Shown: in pieces, positions 24,312 through 33,869 of the stretch
How positions within the stretch are numbered: position 1 is the stretch's first letter
Layout: each line of letters opens with the position of its first letter
NCBI GenBank assembly: GCA_022821645.1
Contig: JAJEDE010000007.1
Location: 1-64,000 of the forward strand
DNA length: 64,000 bases
Source: Chloroflexota bacterium
GTDB taxonomy: Bacteria; Chloroflexota; UBA11872
Direction of reading: 5' to 3'
Translations under genes and position numbers: made by a program
The notes under the pieces: generated by a model
Database searches by the model: none
Told to the model about the DNA's origin: nothing
What the model saw: only the letters and a program-made list of their open reading frames with translations

Positions 24312-24815
24312 CTATTCCGTCGGCGAGGTCTCCGTCGTACGTCCCCGTCGCCGGTCAATCACATAGGTTCCGGCCATCTTGTCGTGGACGCCCTGCCGGT
24401 GCTCGTCGAACGAGGCCCAAATGAAGCCAAGGCATAGTGGAATCTGGACGGTCCGCACGAGGGCGCGCTCGAGACCAATGGGGCCGCCGGCCTGGTCGAC
24501 TACCCGCAGGCCGAAAATGAGCTTGCCGGGCGTCGCTCCCCAGATCCACCAAAAGACCGCGAAATAGATGATGGCGTAGTAGAGGTAGTAAGGAATGATA
24601 TAGATGGCGTATTCGGATTCGAGCAGGCTCGCATGGTCAAGGCTGAACGCCAGGCTGGCAAGCATCATCACGAGGAGCAGCACGCAGAGATCGAGCAGAT
24701 TGGCGTCGAAGCGGGTTCGAAGTCGGGCCAGGCGATAGCCGCCGAGCGAAGGCTCGTCGGTGACCCCAGAGGCGCCGGCAGACGGGGCCGTCGGCAAATC
24801 TGGTCGAGTGGCCAC
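24312..24815 (-). CDS. RDD-family membrane protein (167 aa)
   Basis: GTG start at 24815 is preceded by GGAGG. After a 40-residue N-terminal tail, RTRFDANLLDLCVLLLVMML is the RDD first helix, followed by IIPYYLYYAIIYFAVFWWI, the signature WGATPGKLIFGLRVVD, and DEHRQGVHDKMAGTYVI. RDD proteins are three- to four-helix membrane proteins; some are Na+ (or Li+, K+)/H+ antiporters, and most are uncharacterised. It is followed upstream on the same strand by a second RDD gene with two domains. Confidence 0.82.
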   Translation of the reverse strand: MATRPDLPTAPSAGASGVTDEPSLGGYRLARLRTRFDANLLDLCVLLLVMMLASLAFSLDHASLLESEYAIYIIPYYLYYAIIYFAVFWWIWGATPGKLIFGLRVVDQAGGPIGLERALVRTVQIPLCLGFIWASFDEHRQGVHDKMAGTYVIDRRRGRTTETSPTE

Positions 24816-25078
24816 CGCTCGCCTCCACGCAGGGTTCACGTTGCTACTGCGGGGCCGAAGTATACCGCTCGCGAGGCCTGCCTGCGGCTCATTGGATTCT
24901 GGATTGGCGCGAAGCCAACGCCATGGCACGGAGGCTCGCACGGCTATCGTGGTTCGCCGGCCGGCTTGTTCTGTGTCCGCCCGCGTTTGGCATTCGGCTC
25001 TTGGGGCCGTCCCGGTGGCCAGGTCCGTTCGTTGACCGTGTGTCAGGGCGACTCGTCGGCCTCGCCTGGGCCAGGGGT

Positions 25079-26293
25079 TCACTCGGAGGGCCAGTCGCTG
25101 CGCCGTCGTCCCCCACCAGTCGTGCGCGGACGCTGGGTCGCGTGCTGGTCGCTGACGCGCCCTTCGCCGGTGTAGGTTACGTATGTGTCGGCAATCTTGT
25201 CGTGCCAGCCTTGCGACGAATCATCAAACAATACTGAAATGAAGCCCATCAGCAACGGCGGTGCCGAGACTAAGTAACAGATGTTCCTGGCGAATAGCTT
25301 CGAAAGATCTGCGTTCTGGCCGTCGGAACCAACGACTTGCAAGTGCATGAGTTTCTTGCCGACTGTGGACTTGAACATCCAGTTAGACATCACTGGATAT
25401 ACAAGATAACCAAAGACCAGGGAAATGATTATGGCGAGCCTGATGGCGTCTTGTCTGGCAGCATCTTCCCCAACAGAATCGGGCGGAGCCTGTGGGATCC
25501 AGATTGACATAACGAAGAGCGCCACCACCGACGTGACGAGTGATCCGATGAGGTCCAGACAGAATGCAACCGAGCGTCGGGCGAAGTTGGCAACCGGGTA
25601 GTCACCAATGACCACTCTATCCGTACCGCCCTTCTCGGCGTGGTCCACATCGACCCGCCGCACACGTCGCCCTTCCTGATCTTGGGCGTCACCAGCGAGG
25701 ACCACGTTTGCGGCCTCGATCGACCGCTGTCCGGCGAAGTCTCGTCTCTTCGGTGGTCCGCCGAGGAGGTCCTTATACAGGTCGCCGGCCATGTCGCGGG
25801 TTACAGACTCTTTTTGTCCGAGGTAGACAACGTAAGTCCCGGCGATATGGTCATGCCATCCACGTCCGAAGCGACTGACGAAGATCCACGCGAATCCCAG
25901 GCCGACACACAGCGTCGATATTCCGTAGCCGAAGAGTCGTCCAATGGACTGCACGATGCCAATTCGCCATCCGTTGCGATCGACGATCTGCAACTTGAGG
26001 ATCATCTTGCCCGGGGTAGCGCTGAACGCCGTCCACGCCAGAATGTGATAGAAGATCAGGAAAGCGACGGTCAGCAGGCCGGCGGACTCTGGGGGCATCT
26101 GGGGGTTGTCGCCTGCGACCGCGCCTACGAAGAGCATCACGACAATCAGCCCGACAATGGCGCTGTCGATCGCCAAGGCGCCCAAGCGACGGCTGCGGCT
26201 GGCGAGTTCCTGGCCGTGGAGTACGTAGACAGTCTTTTCGGGACCGTCGGTCGTGTCCGGCGTCTCTGGGACGGTCTGCTCAGGCGTAGCCAC
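25079..26293 (-). CDS. Double RDD-domain membrane protein (404 aa)
   Basis: Two RDD modules in one chain. Domain 1 (about residues 30-155) has RRLGALAIDSAIVGLIVVML, SATPGKMILKLQIVD and RGWHDHIAGTYVVYLG. Domain 2 (about 245-385) has ARRSVAFCLDLIGSLVTSVV, STVGKKLMHLQVVG and QGWHDKIADTYVTYTG. They are joined by a charged linker of about 90 residues (PKRRDFAGQRSIEAANVV). The duplicated pattern matches the single-domain gene next to it, so it may have formed by gene fusion. The gene is slightly less GC-rich than its neighbours. Role unknown beyond membrane location. Confidence 0.82.
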   Translation of the reverse strand: MATPEQTVPETPDTTDGPEKTVYVLHGQELASRSRRLGALAIDSAIVGLIVVMLFVGAVAGDNPQMPPESAGLLTVAFLIFYHILAWTAFSATPGKMILKLQIVDRNGWRIGIVQSIGRLFGYGISTLCVGLGFAWIFVSRFGRGWHDHIAGTYVVYLGQKESVTRDMAGDLYKDLLGGPPKRRDFAGQRSIEAANVVLAGDAQDQEGRRVRRVDVDHAEKGGTDRVVIGDYPVANFARRSVAFCLDLIGSLVTSVVALFVMSIWIPQAPPDSVGEDAARQDAIRLAIIISLVFGYLVYPVMSNWMFKSTVGKKLMHLQVVGSDGQNADLSKLFARNICYLVSAPPLLMGFISVLFDDSSQGWHDKIADTYVTYTGEGRVSDQHATQRPRTTGGGRRRSDWPSE

Positions 26294-26583
26294 GATATCC
26301 AGGTGTTCGGCGTCAGCAGGGCGGCTGCGAATCCATCGATTCTACGACCGGGACAAGCGGCAACCTGGATCGCCTGGCCCTCCTGGCAGCTTGGCTCGCG
26401 GGAACCTGTTGGGCCAAGGTTCCAATAGCAACGAGTTCAGGTCGAAGCAGGGCTGAAGTCAAGGGTCGTCCACTTGAAGCCGAAGCCGCGGTTGTTCACA
26501 CTGCGGCCACCCCGTGCCGCCGCGAGTCCCGCGAACCCGAACCACGGGGAGAAGGCGCGGGACCCGAGCAAAAGGAGGCCCGC

Positions 26584-27633
26584 ATGGCGTCGATGAAGGG
26601 CCCTGCCATCCTGCTGGCGCAGTTTCTGCGCGACGAACCGCCCTACGACAACCTGGAGAACATTGGTCGCTGGGTTGCCGGCCTTGGGTACAAGGGCGTG
26701 CAGGTCCCGACCTGGGATCCGCGCGTCATCGATCTTGACAAGGTTTCCGAGTCCAAGGACTACGCCGACGAATACCTGGGAGGGTTGGCTGAGCTTGGAC
26801 TTGAGGTCACCGAGCTTGCGTCCCACTTGCAGGGCCAGGTGCTGGCCATGCATCCCGCCTATGCCGATGGCTTCTCGGTGTTTCATCCTCCCGGGCTCTC
26901 GGGCCCGGAGGTCACGGAGTGGGCGACAGATCAGCTTGGCAAGTCGATCAAGGCCTCGGCCAACCTCGGGGTCAGCGCGCTGCCGGTCATGTCCGGCGGC
27001 TTCGCCTGGCACATGATCTACCCGTGGCCGCAGCGGCCGCCGGGCGTGATCGAGACGGCATTTGAGGAACTGGCCCGCCGCTGGCGTCCGATCCTGGACA
27101 TGGCGAGCGATCACGGGGTGACCATTGCGTACGAGCTTCATCCCGGTTCGGATCTCTACGACGGCGCGACCTTCGAGATGTTCCTGGACGCCACGGACAA
27201 CCACGAAGCCGCCTGCATTAACTACGACCCCAGTCACTTCGTGCTCCAGCAACTGGACTATCTGGACTTCATTCGCCGGTATGCCGACCGGATTACGGCC
27301 TTCCATGTGAAGGACGCCGAGTTTCGACCGGACGGGCGGGTTGGCGCGTACGGCGGGTACCAGGAGTGGGCCGGGAGGGCCGGGCGCTTCCGGTCGCTGG
27401 GCGACGGCCAGGTGGACTTCACCCAGGTCTTCACCCTGCTGACCGAGGCCGGCTACCGCAGCTGGGCGGTGCTGGAGTGGGAATGCTGCGTCAAGAGCCC
27501 CGAGCAAGGCGCGGCCGAAGGCGCGCCGTTCATCGCGCAGCACCTGATTGATGCCGCCGACGTGGCCTTTGACGACTTCGCCGGCGGTGACATGGACGCT
27601 GACGCCAACCGCCGACTGCTGGGCCTGGACTAG
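26584..27633 (+). CDS. Sugar phosphate isomerase/epimerase (349 aa)
   Basis: A xylose-isomerase-like TIM barrel (AP endonuclease 2 superfamily). LENIGRWVAGLGYKGVQVPT, VTELASHLQGQVLAMHP, TIAYELHPGSDLYDGA (metal Glu), CINYDPSHFVLQQLDY (Asp, His) and AFHVKDAEFR (His, Asp) are the expected barrel ligands, and AVLEWECC holds the final Glu. The start ATG follows AAAAGGAGG. A Gfo/Idh/MocA dehydrogenase follows 31 bases downstream, a pairing that is typical of sugar oxidation or epimerisation pathways. The substrate is not predictable. Confidence 0.88.
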   Translation: MASMKGPAILLAQFLRDEPPYDNLENIGRWVAGLGYKGVQVPTWDPRVIDLDKVSESKDYADEYLGGLAELGLEVTELASHLQGQVLAMHPAYADGFSVFHPPGLSGPEVTEWATDQLGKSIKASANLGVSALPVMSGGFAWHMIYPWPQRPPGVIETAFEELARRWRPILDMASDHGVTIAYELHPGSDLYDGATFEMFLDATDNHEAACINYDPSHFVLQQLDYLDFIRRYADRITAFHVKDAEFRPDGRVGAYGGYQEWAGRAGRFRSLGDGQVDFTQVFTLLTEAGYRSWAVLEWECCVKSPEQGAAEGAPFIAQHLIDAADVAFDDFAGGDMDADANRRLLGLD

Positions 27634-27664
27634 CCGCCAGGGTCCGTCCGAAAGGAATCCTCCA

Positions 27665-28825
27665 ATGGACTCGTGGAATCGCAAGTTGCGGATGGGCATG
27701 GTCGGCGGCGGCCCGGGGTCTTTTATCGGCCCGGTGCATCGGATGGTCGTGGCCATGGAGCAGCAGGCCGAGATGGTGGCTGGTGTGTTTTCGCGCGACG
27801 CGGATCTCAACCGCGAAACGGGCGCCGAGCTTTACCTGGACCCTGGCCGGGTTTACGCCTCGTACACCGAAATGGCCGCCGCCGAAGCCGCCTTTCCCGC
27901 CGATGAGCGCATCGACTTCGTCAGCATCGTCACTCCCAACGTCTCCCACTTCGACATCTGCCGCGCGTTCCTGGAAGCCGGCATCCACGTCGTCTGCGAC
28001 AAGCCGATGACCTACACGCTGGAGCAGTCCGAGCAACTTGTAGAGATCGTCGAGGAGTCTGGCCTGGTCTTTGCCCTGACCCACAACTACACCGGCCACC
28101 CCATGGTCCGGCAGGCGCGCGCGCTGTTCAGGTCCGGCCAGATGGGGCGGGTGCGCAAGGTCATTGTCGAGTACCTGCAGGACTTCCTGGCCACGCCGCA
28201 CGAGAAACTCGGTATGCGACAGGCCGAGTGGCGGCTGGACCCCGCTCGCTCCGGCATCGGCGCCACCATCGGCGACATCGGCACCCACGCGTTCAACCTG
28301 CTTGAGTACGTCACCGGTGAGAAGGTGAGTGAAATGTGCGTGGACCTCAGCACCTTCCTGCCAGACCGCACGCTGGACGAAGACGTCAACGCCCTGCTGC
28401 GCCTGGAGGGCGGCGGCAAGGGCCTGTTGACAGCCAGCCAGATCGCCACCGGCGAGGAAAACGGCATCACCCTGCGCGTCTACGCCGAACACGGCGCGAT
28501 TCGCTGGGGGCAGGAGAACCCGAACTACCTGGACGTCTGGCGACTCGGCGAACCGCGCCAGACTTTCAGCCGCGCCCAGGGTTACCTGGACGCGCATGCC
28601 TCGGCCGCCGGACGCATCCCGCCCGGCCATCCCGAGGGCTACCTGGAAGCCTTTGCCCAGATCTACGTTGGCGCGTTGGCCGCCATCCGCCGCCACCTCG
28701 ACGGCGACCCGATGCCGACCGAGGAGTACGACTTCCCGACGGCGCACGACGGGCTGCGGGGGATGCAGTTCATTTACCGCGCGGTGGAGTCGTCACAGAA
28801 GGGGGCGGCGTGGGTGTCGCTTTAG
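27665..28825 (+). CDS. Gfo/Idh/MocA-family oxidoreductase (386 aa)
   Basis: An NAD(P)-dependent sugar dehydrogenase-like enzyme. LRMGMVGGGPGSFIGPVHR is the Rossmann start, TPNVSHFDICRAFLEAGIHVVCDKP contains the CEKP-type active-site motif (CDKPMT) and DIGTHAFNLLEYVTG holds the conserved D-x-x-x-H metal/active-site residues. The ATG at 27665 follows GAAAGGAATCC. It is probably co-transcribed with the isomerase upstream and together they would oxidise a free sugar or inositol-like compound. It converges with the enolase-superfamily gene 31 bases away. Confidence 0.88.
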   Translation: MDSWNRKLRMGMVGGGPGSFIGPVHRMVVAMEQQAEMVAGVFSRDADLNRETGAELYLDPGRVYASYTEMAAAEAAFPADERIDFVSIVTPNVSHFDICRAFLEAGIHVVCDKPMTYTLEQSEQLVEIVEESGLVFALTHNYTGHPMVRQARALFRSGQMGRVRKVIVEYLQDFLATPHEKLGMRQAEWRLDPARSGIGATIGDIGTHAFNLLEYVTGEKVSEMCVDLSTFLPDRTLDEDVNALLRLEGGGKGLLTASQIATGEENGITLRVYAEHGAIRWGQENPNYLDVWRLGEPRQTFSRAQGYLDAHASAAGRIPPGHPEGYLEAFAQIYVGALAAIRRHLDGDPMPTEEYDFPTAHDGLRGMQFIYRAVESSQKGAAWVSL

Positions 28826-28856
28826 AGGGCTCTGGCTAGAGGCCGCGTATCACCTT

Positions 28857-30080
28857 CTACAGATTCGTGAGGATGTCTCCTTCGATCCGCTGAAACTTCT
28901 CGGCAACTACTGCCTCGTTCAGCTCGATCCCGAGTCCGGGCCGTTCGGGAACGGTTACGTGGCCGTCGACGGGCAGGACGGGGTTGATGAGCAGGTCGTC
29001 CATGAGGCGGTTGTTGATGGTCTGGTGTTCGAGGGTGTAGCGGTTGGGGATGGCGGCGACGAAGTGGGCGGTGGCTGCGAAGGAGATGCCGGTGGTCCAG
29101 CTGTGGGGGATACAGAGCTTGCCGCGCGCTTCCAGCCAGCGGGCGAAGCGGCGGGCCTGGTCCAGGCCGACCCAGGTGACGTCCAGGTTGACGATGTCCA
29201 GCGCGTCGCTGTCGATCAGGCGGCGCACGACGCGGGGATCGAAGGTCGTCTCGCCGCCGGAAATCGGCACGCCGGACTCTTCCCGTAGCCGCCGGTAGAC
29301 GGTGACGCTGTCGGCGTCGGTGGCTTCGGCGGTGATGCCGCGGTAGGAGGCGTCGTCTTCCGCGCGCATGATCGGGTCTTCGAACCAGCGAAAGTTCAGC
29401 TCGTGCAGCCCGCGGGCCAGCTCCAGCACCTCGTCCGCCTCGTCGGGGCTGAAGCGCATGTTGGCGTCGAGCATCAGCTCGAAGTCTGGACCGACGGCGT
29501 CGCGCAGGCGTCCCAACAGGTCCAGGAATCGGCCCGGCGTCACCTCGGAGCGCGCCCAGGAGGTTCCAATACGCAGCTTCATGGCCGTGTAGCCGTTTGC
29601 CTGATGTTCCAGCGCTTCTTCGATCAGCTGGTCCGGGCGGTCGAACCAGGCCCAGCTCACGCCGCCGCTGGCGTAGCAGCGCAGGCGCGGTTGGGCCAGG
29701 CCCTCGGTGTCCAGCAGCCGGTATACGGGCGTGTCGGTGGCCTTGCCCACGATGTCCCAGCAGGCCACGTTGGCGGCGGCCAGGGCGAGGTTGGTGTCGA
29801 GGTCGGGTCCAAACACCGTCAGCTTGTCGGCGTCGAAGGGGCTGCGACCGAGGAGCCGGGGGCGAACGACATCGCGTACCGCACGAATCCGGGTGTCGAT
29901 ATCGGACCAGGGCATGATCTCGCCCAGGCCGGTGATGCCCTCGTCGGTATGCACGCGCAACACAATGGCGTTGAAGTGCATGGCCAGCGGCTCGCGCTGG
30001 CCGCGTCCGCCGGCATACCAGCGGTCGGCCTCGGGGAAGGCGTAACTGCAGACGAAGGTCTCGATGTCGGTGATGCGCAT
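28857..30080 (-). CDS. Enolase-superfamily (mandelate racemase-like) dehydratase (407 aa)
   Basis: N-terminal capping domain MRITDIETFVCSYAFPE followed by an enolase barrel: acid/base motif TAMKLRIG with Lys168, metal ligands Asp205 (LMLDANMRF), Glu234 (RWFEDPI) and Glu277 (ISGGETTFD), and His326 (CIPHSWTTG). This is the pattern of mandelate-racemase-subgroup sugar-acid dehydratases. The second residue of the usual K-x-K is Arg, and about 17 extra residues lie between the last two Glu ligands. The start at 30080 is the family N-terminus. It lies 16 bases downstream of an RraA-like gene, so the two are probably co-transcribed. Confidence 0.87.
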   Translation of the reverse strand: MRITDIETFVCSYAFPEADRWYAGGRGQREPLAMHFNAIVLRVHTDEGITGLGEIMPWSDIDTRIRAVRDVVRPRLLGRSPFDADKLTVFGPDLDTNLALAAANVACWDIVGKATDTPVYRLLDTEGLAQPRLRCYASGGVSWAWFDRPDQLIEEALEHQANGYTAMKLRIGTSWARSEVTPGRFLDLLGRLRDAVGPDFELMLDANMRFSPDEADEVLELARGLHELNFRWFEDPIMRAEDDASYRGITAEATDADSVTVYRRLREESGVPISGGETTFDPRVVRRLIDSDALDIVNLDVTWVGLDQARRFARWLEARGKLCIPHSWTTGISFAATAHFVAAIPNRYTLEHQTINNRLMDDLLINPVLPVDGHVTVPERPGLGIELNEAVVAEKFQRIEGDILTNL

Positions 30081-30096
30081 GTCGGTCGGCGCCTTC

Positions 30097-30870
30097 CTAG
30101 AGCCGGAACTCGCGTTCGAGCGGGTCGCGGCCTTGCGCTCGCAGCCACTCCTGGAACTCGGCCAGGACTTCGGCGTTGGGCGGATAGTGGGTGTGCAGGC
30201 TGCCGCGGCCGGCGCTGATCTCTTCGCGGATCCAGACTTCCAACTCCTCGTGCGTCGAGGCTTCCGCGATGACTTCGTCAACCGCGTGCGGTGGTATCAC
30301 CACCACGCCGTCGCCGTCGCCCAGCACGATGTCGCCCGGCATCACGGCCACCTCGGCAATCTGCACCGGCTCCTGGCTGCCCACCGACATCAGGCGGCGG
30401 TCGATGCCCTGGCCGTGCACTCCGCGGGCGTAGAGCGGGAGGCCGACTTCACGAATGGCCGTGATGTCGCGGCAGACGCCGTCGATCACGATGCCGAGTC
30501 CACCGCGCGCCTGGACGCGTCGGGTGAAGATGTCGCCCACCACGGCGGCTTCCAGGCAGCCGCGGGCGTCGATGACCATGATTTCACCCGGTTCGATCGA
30601 CTCCAGCGCGTTGCGGTGGGGTGAACTCTCGAGGTCGGCGTACTGCGCCTTCACCAGGTCTTCGCGCTTCTGGATGAATCGCAGCGTGCGCGCCCGTCCC
30701 ACCATGCGGCCGCCCTGCGGCGGCGCCAGCGGGTTGATGCCCGTCGTGTAGGCAAAGTCAAACCCCAGCTTGCCCAGGGCCGCGGTGACGGTGGGCGTCG
30801 CCAGTTCGGCCAGCGCGTCCAGGGCGGCTTGGTCTACGGATACGTCGCTCGAAGGCGCGAAGTCGGCCAT
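30097..30870 (-). CDS. RraA-like / 4-hydroxy-4-methyl-2-oxoglutarate aldolase-type protein (257 aa)
   Basis: [71 protein letters not shown], and [17 protein letters not shown] match the RraA/HMG-aldolase fold, where the Gly-Asp and Arg-Asp motifs hold Mg2+ and the keto acid. A C-terminal extension (about residues 215-257) beyond the usual 160-240 range is basic and acidic mixed. In a catabolic setting such proteins cleave 4-hydroxy-2-oxo acids to pyruvate, which would suit the product of the dehydratase next to it. Direct RNase E inhibition is less likely here. Confidence 0.85.
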   Translation of the reverse strand: MADFAPSSDVSVDQAALDALAELATPTVTAALGKLGFDFAYTTGINPLAPPQGGRMVGRARTLRFIQKREDLVKAQYADLESSPHRNALESIEPGEIMVIDARGCLEAAVVGDIFTRRVQARGGLGIVIDGVCRDITAIREVGLPLYARGVHGQGIDRRLMSVGSQEPVQIAEVAVMPGDIVLGDGDGVVVIPPHAVDEVIAEASTHEELEVWIREEISAGRGSLHTHYPPNAEVLAEFQEWLRAQGRDPLEREFRL

Positions 30871-31015
30871 GCGCGTGGATTCCAAAGCGCGTGCAGCCCC
30901 GATTGTGCGCGTTCGGCGGTCACCGCGCACGGGGGCGGCTTCACGCGCGTTCGCCGCGCGGCGCGTAGGATGCCAATGGCACGGTGGCCATTCGAACTTC
31001 CCAGGAGCGCGCCTC

Positions 31016-31798
31016 ATGGCGGATTCCATCCGCGTCACTGTTTGGAACGAATTCCGACACGAACAGCGCAACCCCAAGATTGCGGCGATCTACCCGGACG
31101 GCATCCACGGCGCCATCGCGGGGCCGCTGGCGAAGCATGGCGATCTTGAAGTCCGCACCGCCACCCTGGACGAGCCGGAGCACGGGCTGACCGATGAGGT
31201 GCTGGCGGCTACCGACGTGCTGACCTGGTGGGGGCACACGGCCCACGGCGAAGTGGACGACGCCTTCGTGGAGCGCCTTCGCAAGCGTGTGTGGGAAGGC
31301 ATGGGCCTGGTGGTGTTGCATTCCGGCCATCTCTCAAAGATCTTCTCGTCCCTCATGGGCACCAGCTGCTGGCTGAAGTGGCGGGAGGCGGACGAGCGAG
31401 AGCGCATCTGGGTGGTGGACCCGTCGCACCCCATCGCGGCGGGTCTGGGCGAGTACTTCGAGATTCCGCAGTGCGAGATGTACGGGGAGCACTTTGACAT
31501 TCCGCCACCTGACGAGTTGGTGTTCATCAGCTGGTTCGAGGGTGGCGAGGTCTTCCGCAGCGGCTGCACCTTCCGGCGCGGCAACGGCAAGATCTTCTAC
31601 TTCCGACCCGGGCACGAAACGCTGCCCATCTACCACCAGGCCGAAGTCCAGCACGTGATCGCCAACGCCGTGCGCTGGTGCGCGCAGCCCAGAGGCGTCT
31701 ATCACGGTTACGGCAACTATTTGCCGCGTGAGGAACTGGAGGGCTACACCGGCCCGGACTTCAGCGGACACCCGGACGACGTGGCGGCCAAGGGCTAG
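31016..31798 (+). CDS. ThuA-like trehalose-utilisation-family protein (260 aa)
   Basis: [60 protein letters not shown] and [20 protein letters not shown] match ThuA, a class-I-glutamine-amidotransferase-like fold with a conserved His cluster. Start ATG follows CCCAGGAGC. ThuA-like proteins act with Gfo/Idh/MocA dehydrogenases in disaccharide oxidation (3-keto sugar) pathways, and genes of that kind are close by. The reaction is unproven. Confidence 0.85.
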   Translation: MADSIRVTVWNEFRHEQRNPKIAAIYPDGIHGAIAGPLAKHGDLEVRTATLDEPEHGLTDEVLAATDVLTWWGHTAHGEVDDAFVERLRKRVWEGMGLVVLHSGHLSKIFSSLMGTSCWLKWREADERERIWVVDPSHPIAAGLGEYFEIPQCEMYGEHFDIPPPDELVFISWFEGGEVFRSGCTFRRGNGKIFYFRPGHETLPIYHQAEVQHVIANAVRWCAQPRGVYHGYGNYLPREELEGYTGPDFSGHPDDVAAKG

Positions 31799-31916
31799 CT
31801 TCACCGAGGTATGGCTTCGCGCCGCCGCTGGAGCGTGCGGTGGGTAGAGTCCCGAGGCGCGTCCCTGCACTGTAGGCGTAGGATGCAGGGTGGCTGAAGC
31901 GGGGGAGATCGATCCA

Positions 31917-32621
31917 ATGGTGCAGGGCTATCCGGGACAGGCGGGCATCTGGTTTCAGGGTGATCCGGAGGTCATCAAGGACTATCTCGAATTCAATCCC
32001 GTGGGCATCGTGACCAACACACTGGTTCTGGACGGGTTGGTCGACACGTACGGTCCGATGCTGGGCGTGATCGAGCGCTACCTGGAACTCGACAATGACG
32101 GCCCGGTGGTGGTGGAAGTGGACGGCGACACGACGGGGGACATCGTCAACGCCTCCGCCCCCTTCCAGGCGCTGTCCGAGCGCGTCGTGATGAAGATCCC
32201 CAGCACCAGCAAGGGCTTCCGGGCCATCGCCCGCATGAAGGCCGAGGGACGCGAGTCCATGGTCACCACCCTGTTCTCGGCCAGCCAGGCGGTGGCGGCG
32301 GTGCAGGTCGGTGCGACGTACATCGCCCCATTCGTCGGCCCCCTGATCGACTCCGGCGCCGACGCTGGCGCCATTGTGAGCGATATCGTCCAGGTCGTGC
32401 GCGGGCGGGCCAATCAGCCGTATGTGCTGGGCGGCATCATCCGCAACTGGATCGCCGCCGACGTGGCGTTGCGCGCCGGCTGCGATGGTGTCGTGGTGTT
32501 TCCGCACCATTTTGAGGAGATGATGCTCCACGCAGGCACGTCGGAGTGGAACGCCACGTTCCGCGGGCATTGGGACCGCATGGTGGACAAGGGGGCGCTT
32601 GCCGGGGTGATCGACGGCTGA
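31917..32621 (+). CDS. Transaldolase / fructose-6-phosphate aldolase-like protein (234 aa)
   Basis: A short class I aldolase barrel: IWFQGDPEVIKDYL, GIVTNTLVLDGLVDT, VVVEVDGDTTGDIV, then VVMKIPSTSKG with Schiff-base Lys93, MVTTLFSASQAVAAVQVGAT and IAPFVGPLIDSGADAG. These are the blocks of the TalB-like/FSA family. The ATG at 31917 is preceded by GGGGGAG; a longer form starting at GTG 31890 is possible. It would cleave or form a dihydroxyacetone-containing sugar and could be the carbon-skeleton step of the preceding catabolic block. Confidence 0.85.
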   Translation: MVQGYPGQAGIWFQGDPEVIKDYLEFNPVGIVTNTLVLDGLVDTYGPMLGVIERYLELDNDGPVVVEVDGDTTGDIVNASAPFQALSERVVMKIPSTSKGFRAIARMKAEGRESMVTTLFSASQAVAAVQVGATYIAPFVGPLIDSGADAGAIVSDIVQVVRGRANQPYVLGGIIRNWIAADVALRAGCDGVVVFPHHFEEMMLHAGTSEWNATFRGHWDRMVDKGALAGVIDG

Positions 32622-32692
32622 GCCGCGATGCGCCCGCGTGCGTGGGACGGCGTTTGATATTTAGAAGTCGAACCTGATAGCGCGCTTTGGCA

Positions 32693-32721
32693 TTGCCGCA
32701 GACACAGGCTTCGGGCACAAT
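32693..32721 (+). promoter_or_regulatory. Candidate promoter for the amino-acid ABC operon
   Basis: TTGCCG at 32693-32698, a 17-base spacer, and CACAAT at 32716-32721, about 50 bases before the binding-protein start. Each hexamer fits the consensus at four or five positions. Confidence 0.3.
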
Positions 32722-32769
32722 CCCCAACCGTGTGCCGAAGACAGCCTCTCGGCTGTGAGGGAGGAATAT

Positions 32770-33858
32770 ATGGGGCGGGCTCGGACGCTGTTCAAGCTGG
32801 GGTTGGTTGTTGTGGCCCTGGCGCTAGCAATCGCCGCAATCGCGGCCTGCGGTGAAGAAGAAGAGGCGGATACGACCGTTGTCAACCGTCTCGCCGCCGT
32901 CAAGGAACGCGGCACCCTCATCTGTGCCAGCCGTAACGACGTTCCGGGCTACGGTTCGCTGGACGCGGCCGGCCGCAATGTCGGCTTTGACATCGACCTG
33001 TGCCGCGCCGTGGCGACGGCCGTGCTGGGCGACCCCGAAGCGATCCAGATCAACTACATCACCGCGGCTGAGCGTGGCCCGACCATCCAGTCCGGTGAAG
33101 TTGACCTGCTGGTCCGCACCGTCACGTGGACAACCTCCCGCGACGCGCAATGGGGCAACTATGTCCACACGACCTTCTACGACGGTCAGGGCTTCATGGT
33201 TCCGCGGAACCTGGGCGTTTCCTCGGCCCTGGAGTTGGGCGGCGCCGCCGTCTGCGTGACCGCCGGAACCACGACCGAGCTGAACATGGCCGACTTCTTC
33301 CGTCAGAACAACCTGGAGTACAACCCGCAGGTGTTCGAGGACACGGACGTGGTGCTTGAGGCGTACCAGGAAGGCCAGTGCGACGTCTTCACCAACGACC
33401 GCTCGCAGTTGGCCGCGCTCCGCAGCGCCCTGCCTAACCCGCAGGACCACGTGATCCTCCCGGAGACCATCTCCGAGGAGCCGCTGGGTCCGGTGGTTCC
33501 GCACGGTGACGAGCAGTGGTTCGACATCGTCAAGACCATCATGGCCGGCCTGATTTACGCCGAGGCGTACGGGATCACCAGCGCGAACTACGCGCAGGTG
33601 GCTGGCGGCGACAACGTCAAGGCCAAGCGCCTGCTCGGTACCGAAGGCAGCTTCGGCCAGGAGACGCTGGGCCTGAGCGAGACCTTCATGCAGGACGTGA
33701 TCTCGGCCGTGGGCAACTACGGTGAGATCTACGACCGCAACCTCGGGCCGGGCGGCATTGACCTCCCGCGCGAGGGTGGTCGCAACGCGCTCTGGGCCAA
33801 CGCTCCGTGCACGGACTGCCCCAAGGGCGGTCAGATCTACGCACCGCCGCTGCGCTAA
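32770..33858 (+). CDS. aapJ: Amino-acid ABC transporter binding lipoprotein, AapJ-like
   Basis: 362 residues. ATG at 32770 follows GGGAGGAA. A signal peptide with lipobox IAAC is followed by TVVNRLAAVKERGTLICASR, LDAAGRNVGFDIDLCRAVAT and VTWTTSRDAQWGNYVHTTFY, which mark the AapJ/BztA family of general L-amino-acid binding proteins. It is lipidated and sits outside the cytoplasmic membrane. The two permeases and ATPase follow in the same direction. A pair of hairpins after the stop codon probably makes this gene more expressed than the rest. Confidence 0.9.
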   Translation: MGRARTLFKLGLVVVALALAIAAIAACGEEEEADTTVVNRLAAVKERGTLICASRNDVPGYGSLDAAGRNVGFDIDLCRAVATAVLGDPEAIQINYITAAERGPTIQSGEVDLLVRTVTWTTSRDAQWGNYVHTTFYDGQGFMVPRNLGVSSALELGGAAVCVTAGTTTELNMADFFRQNNLEYNPQVFEDTDVVLEAYQEGQCDVFTNDRSQLAALRSALPNPQDHVILPETISEEPLGPVVPHGDEQWFDIVKTIMAGLIYAEAYGITSANYAQVAGGDNVKAKRLLGTEGSFGQETLGLSETFMQDVISAVGNYGEIYDRNLGPGGIDLPREGGRNALWANAPCTDCPKGGQIYAPPLR

Positions 33859-33869
33859 GCGCGGCAACT

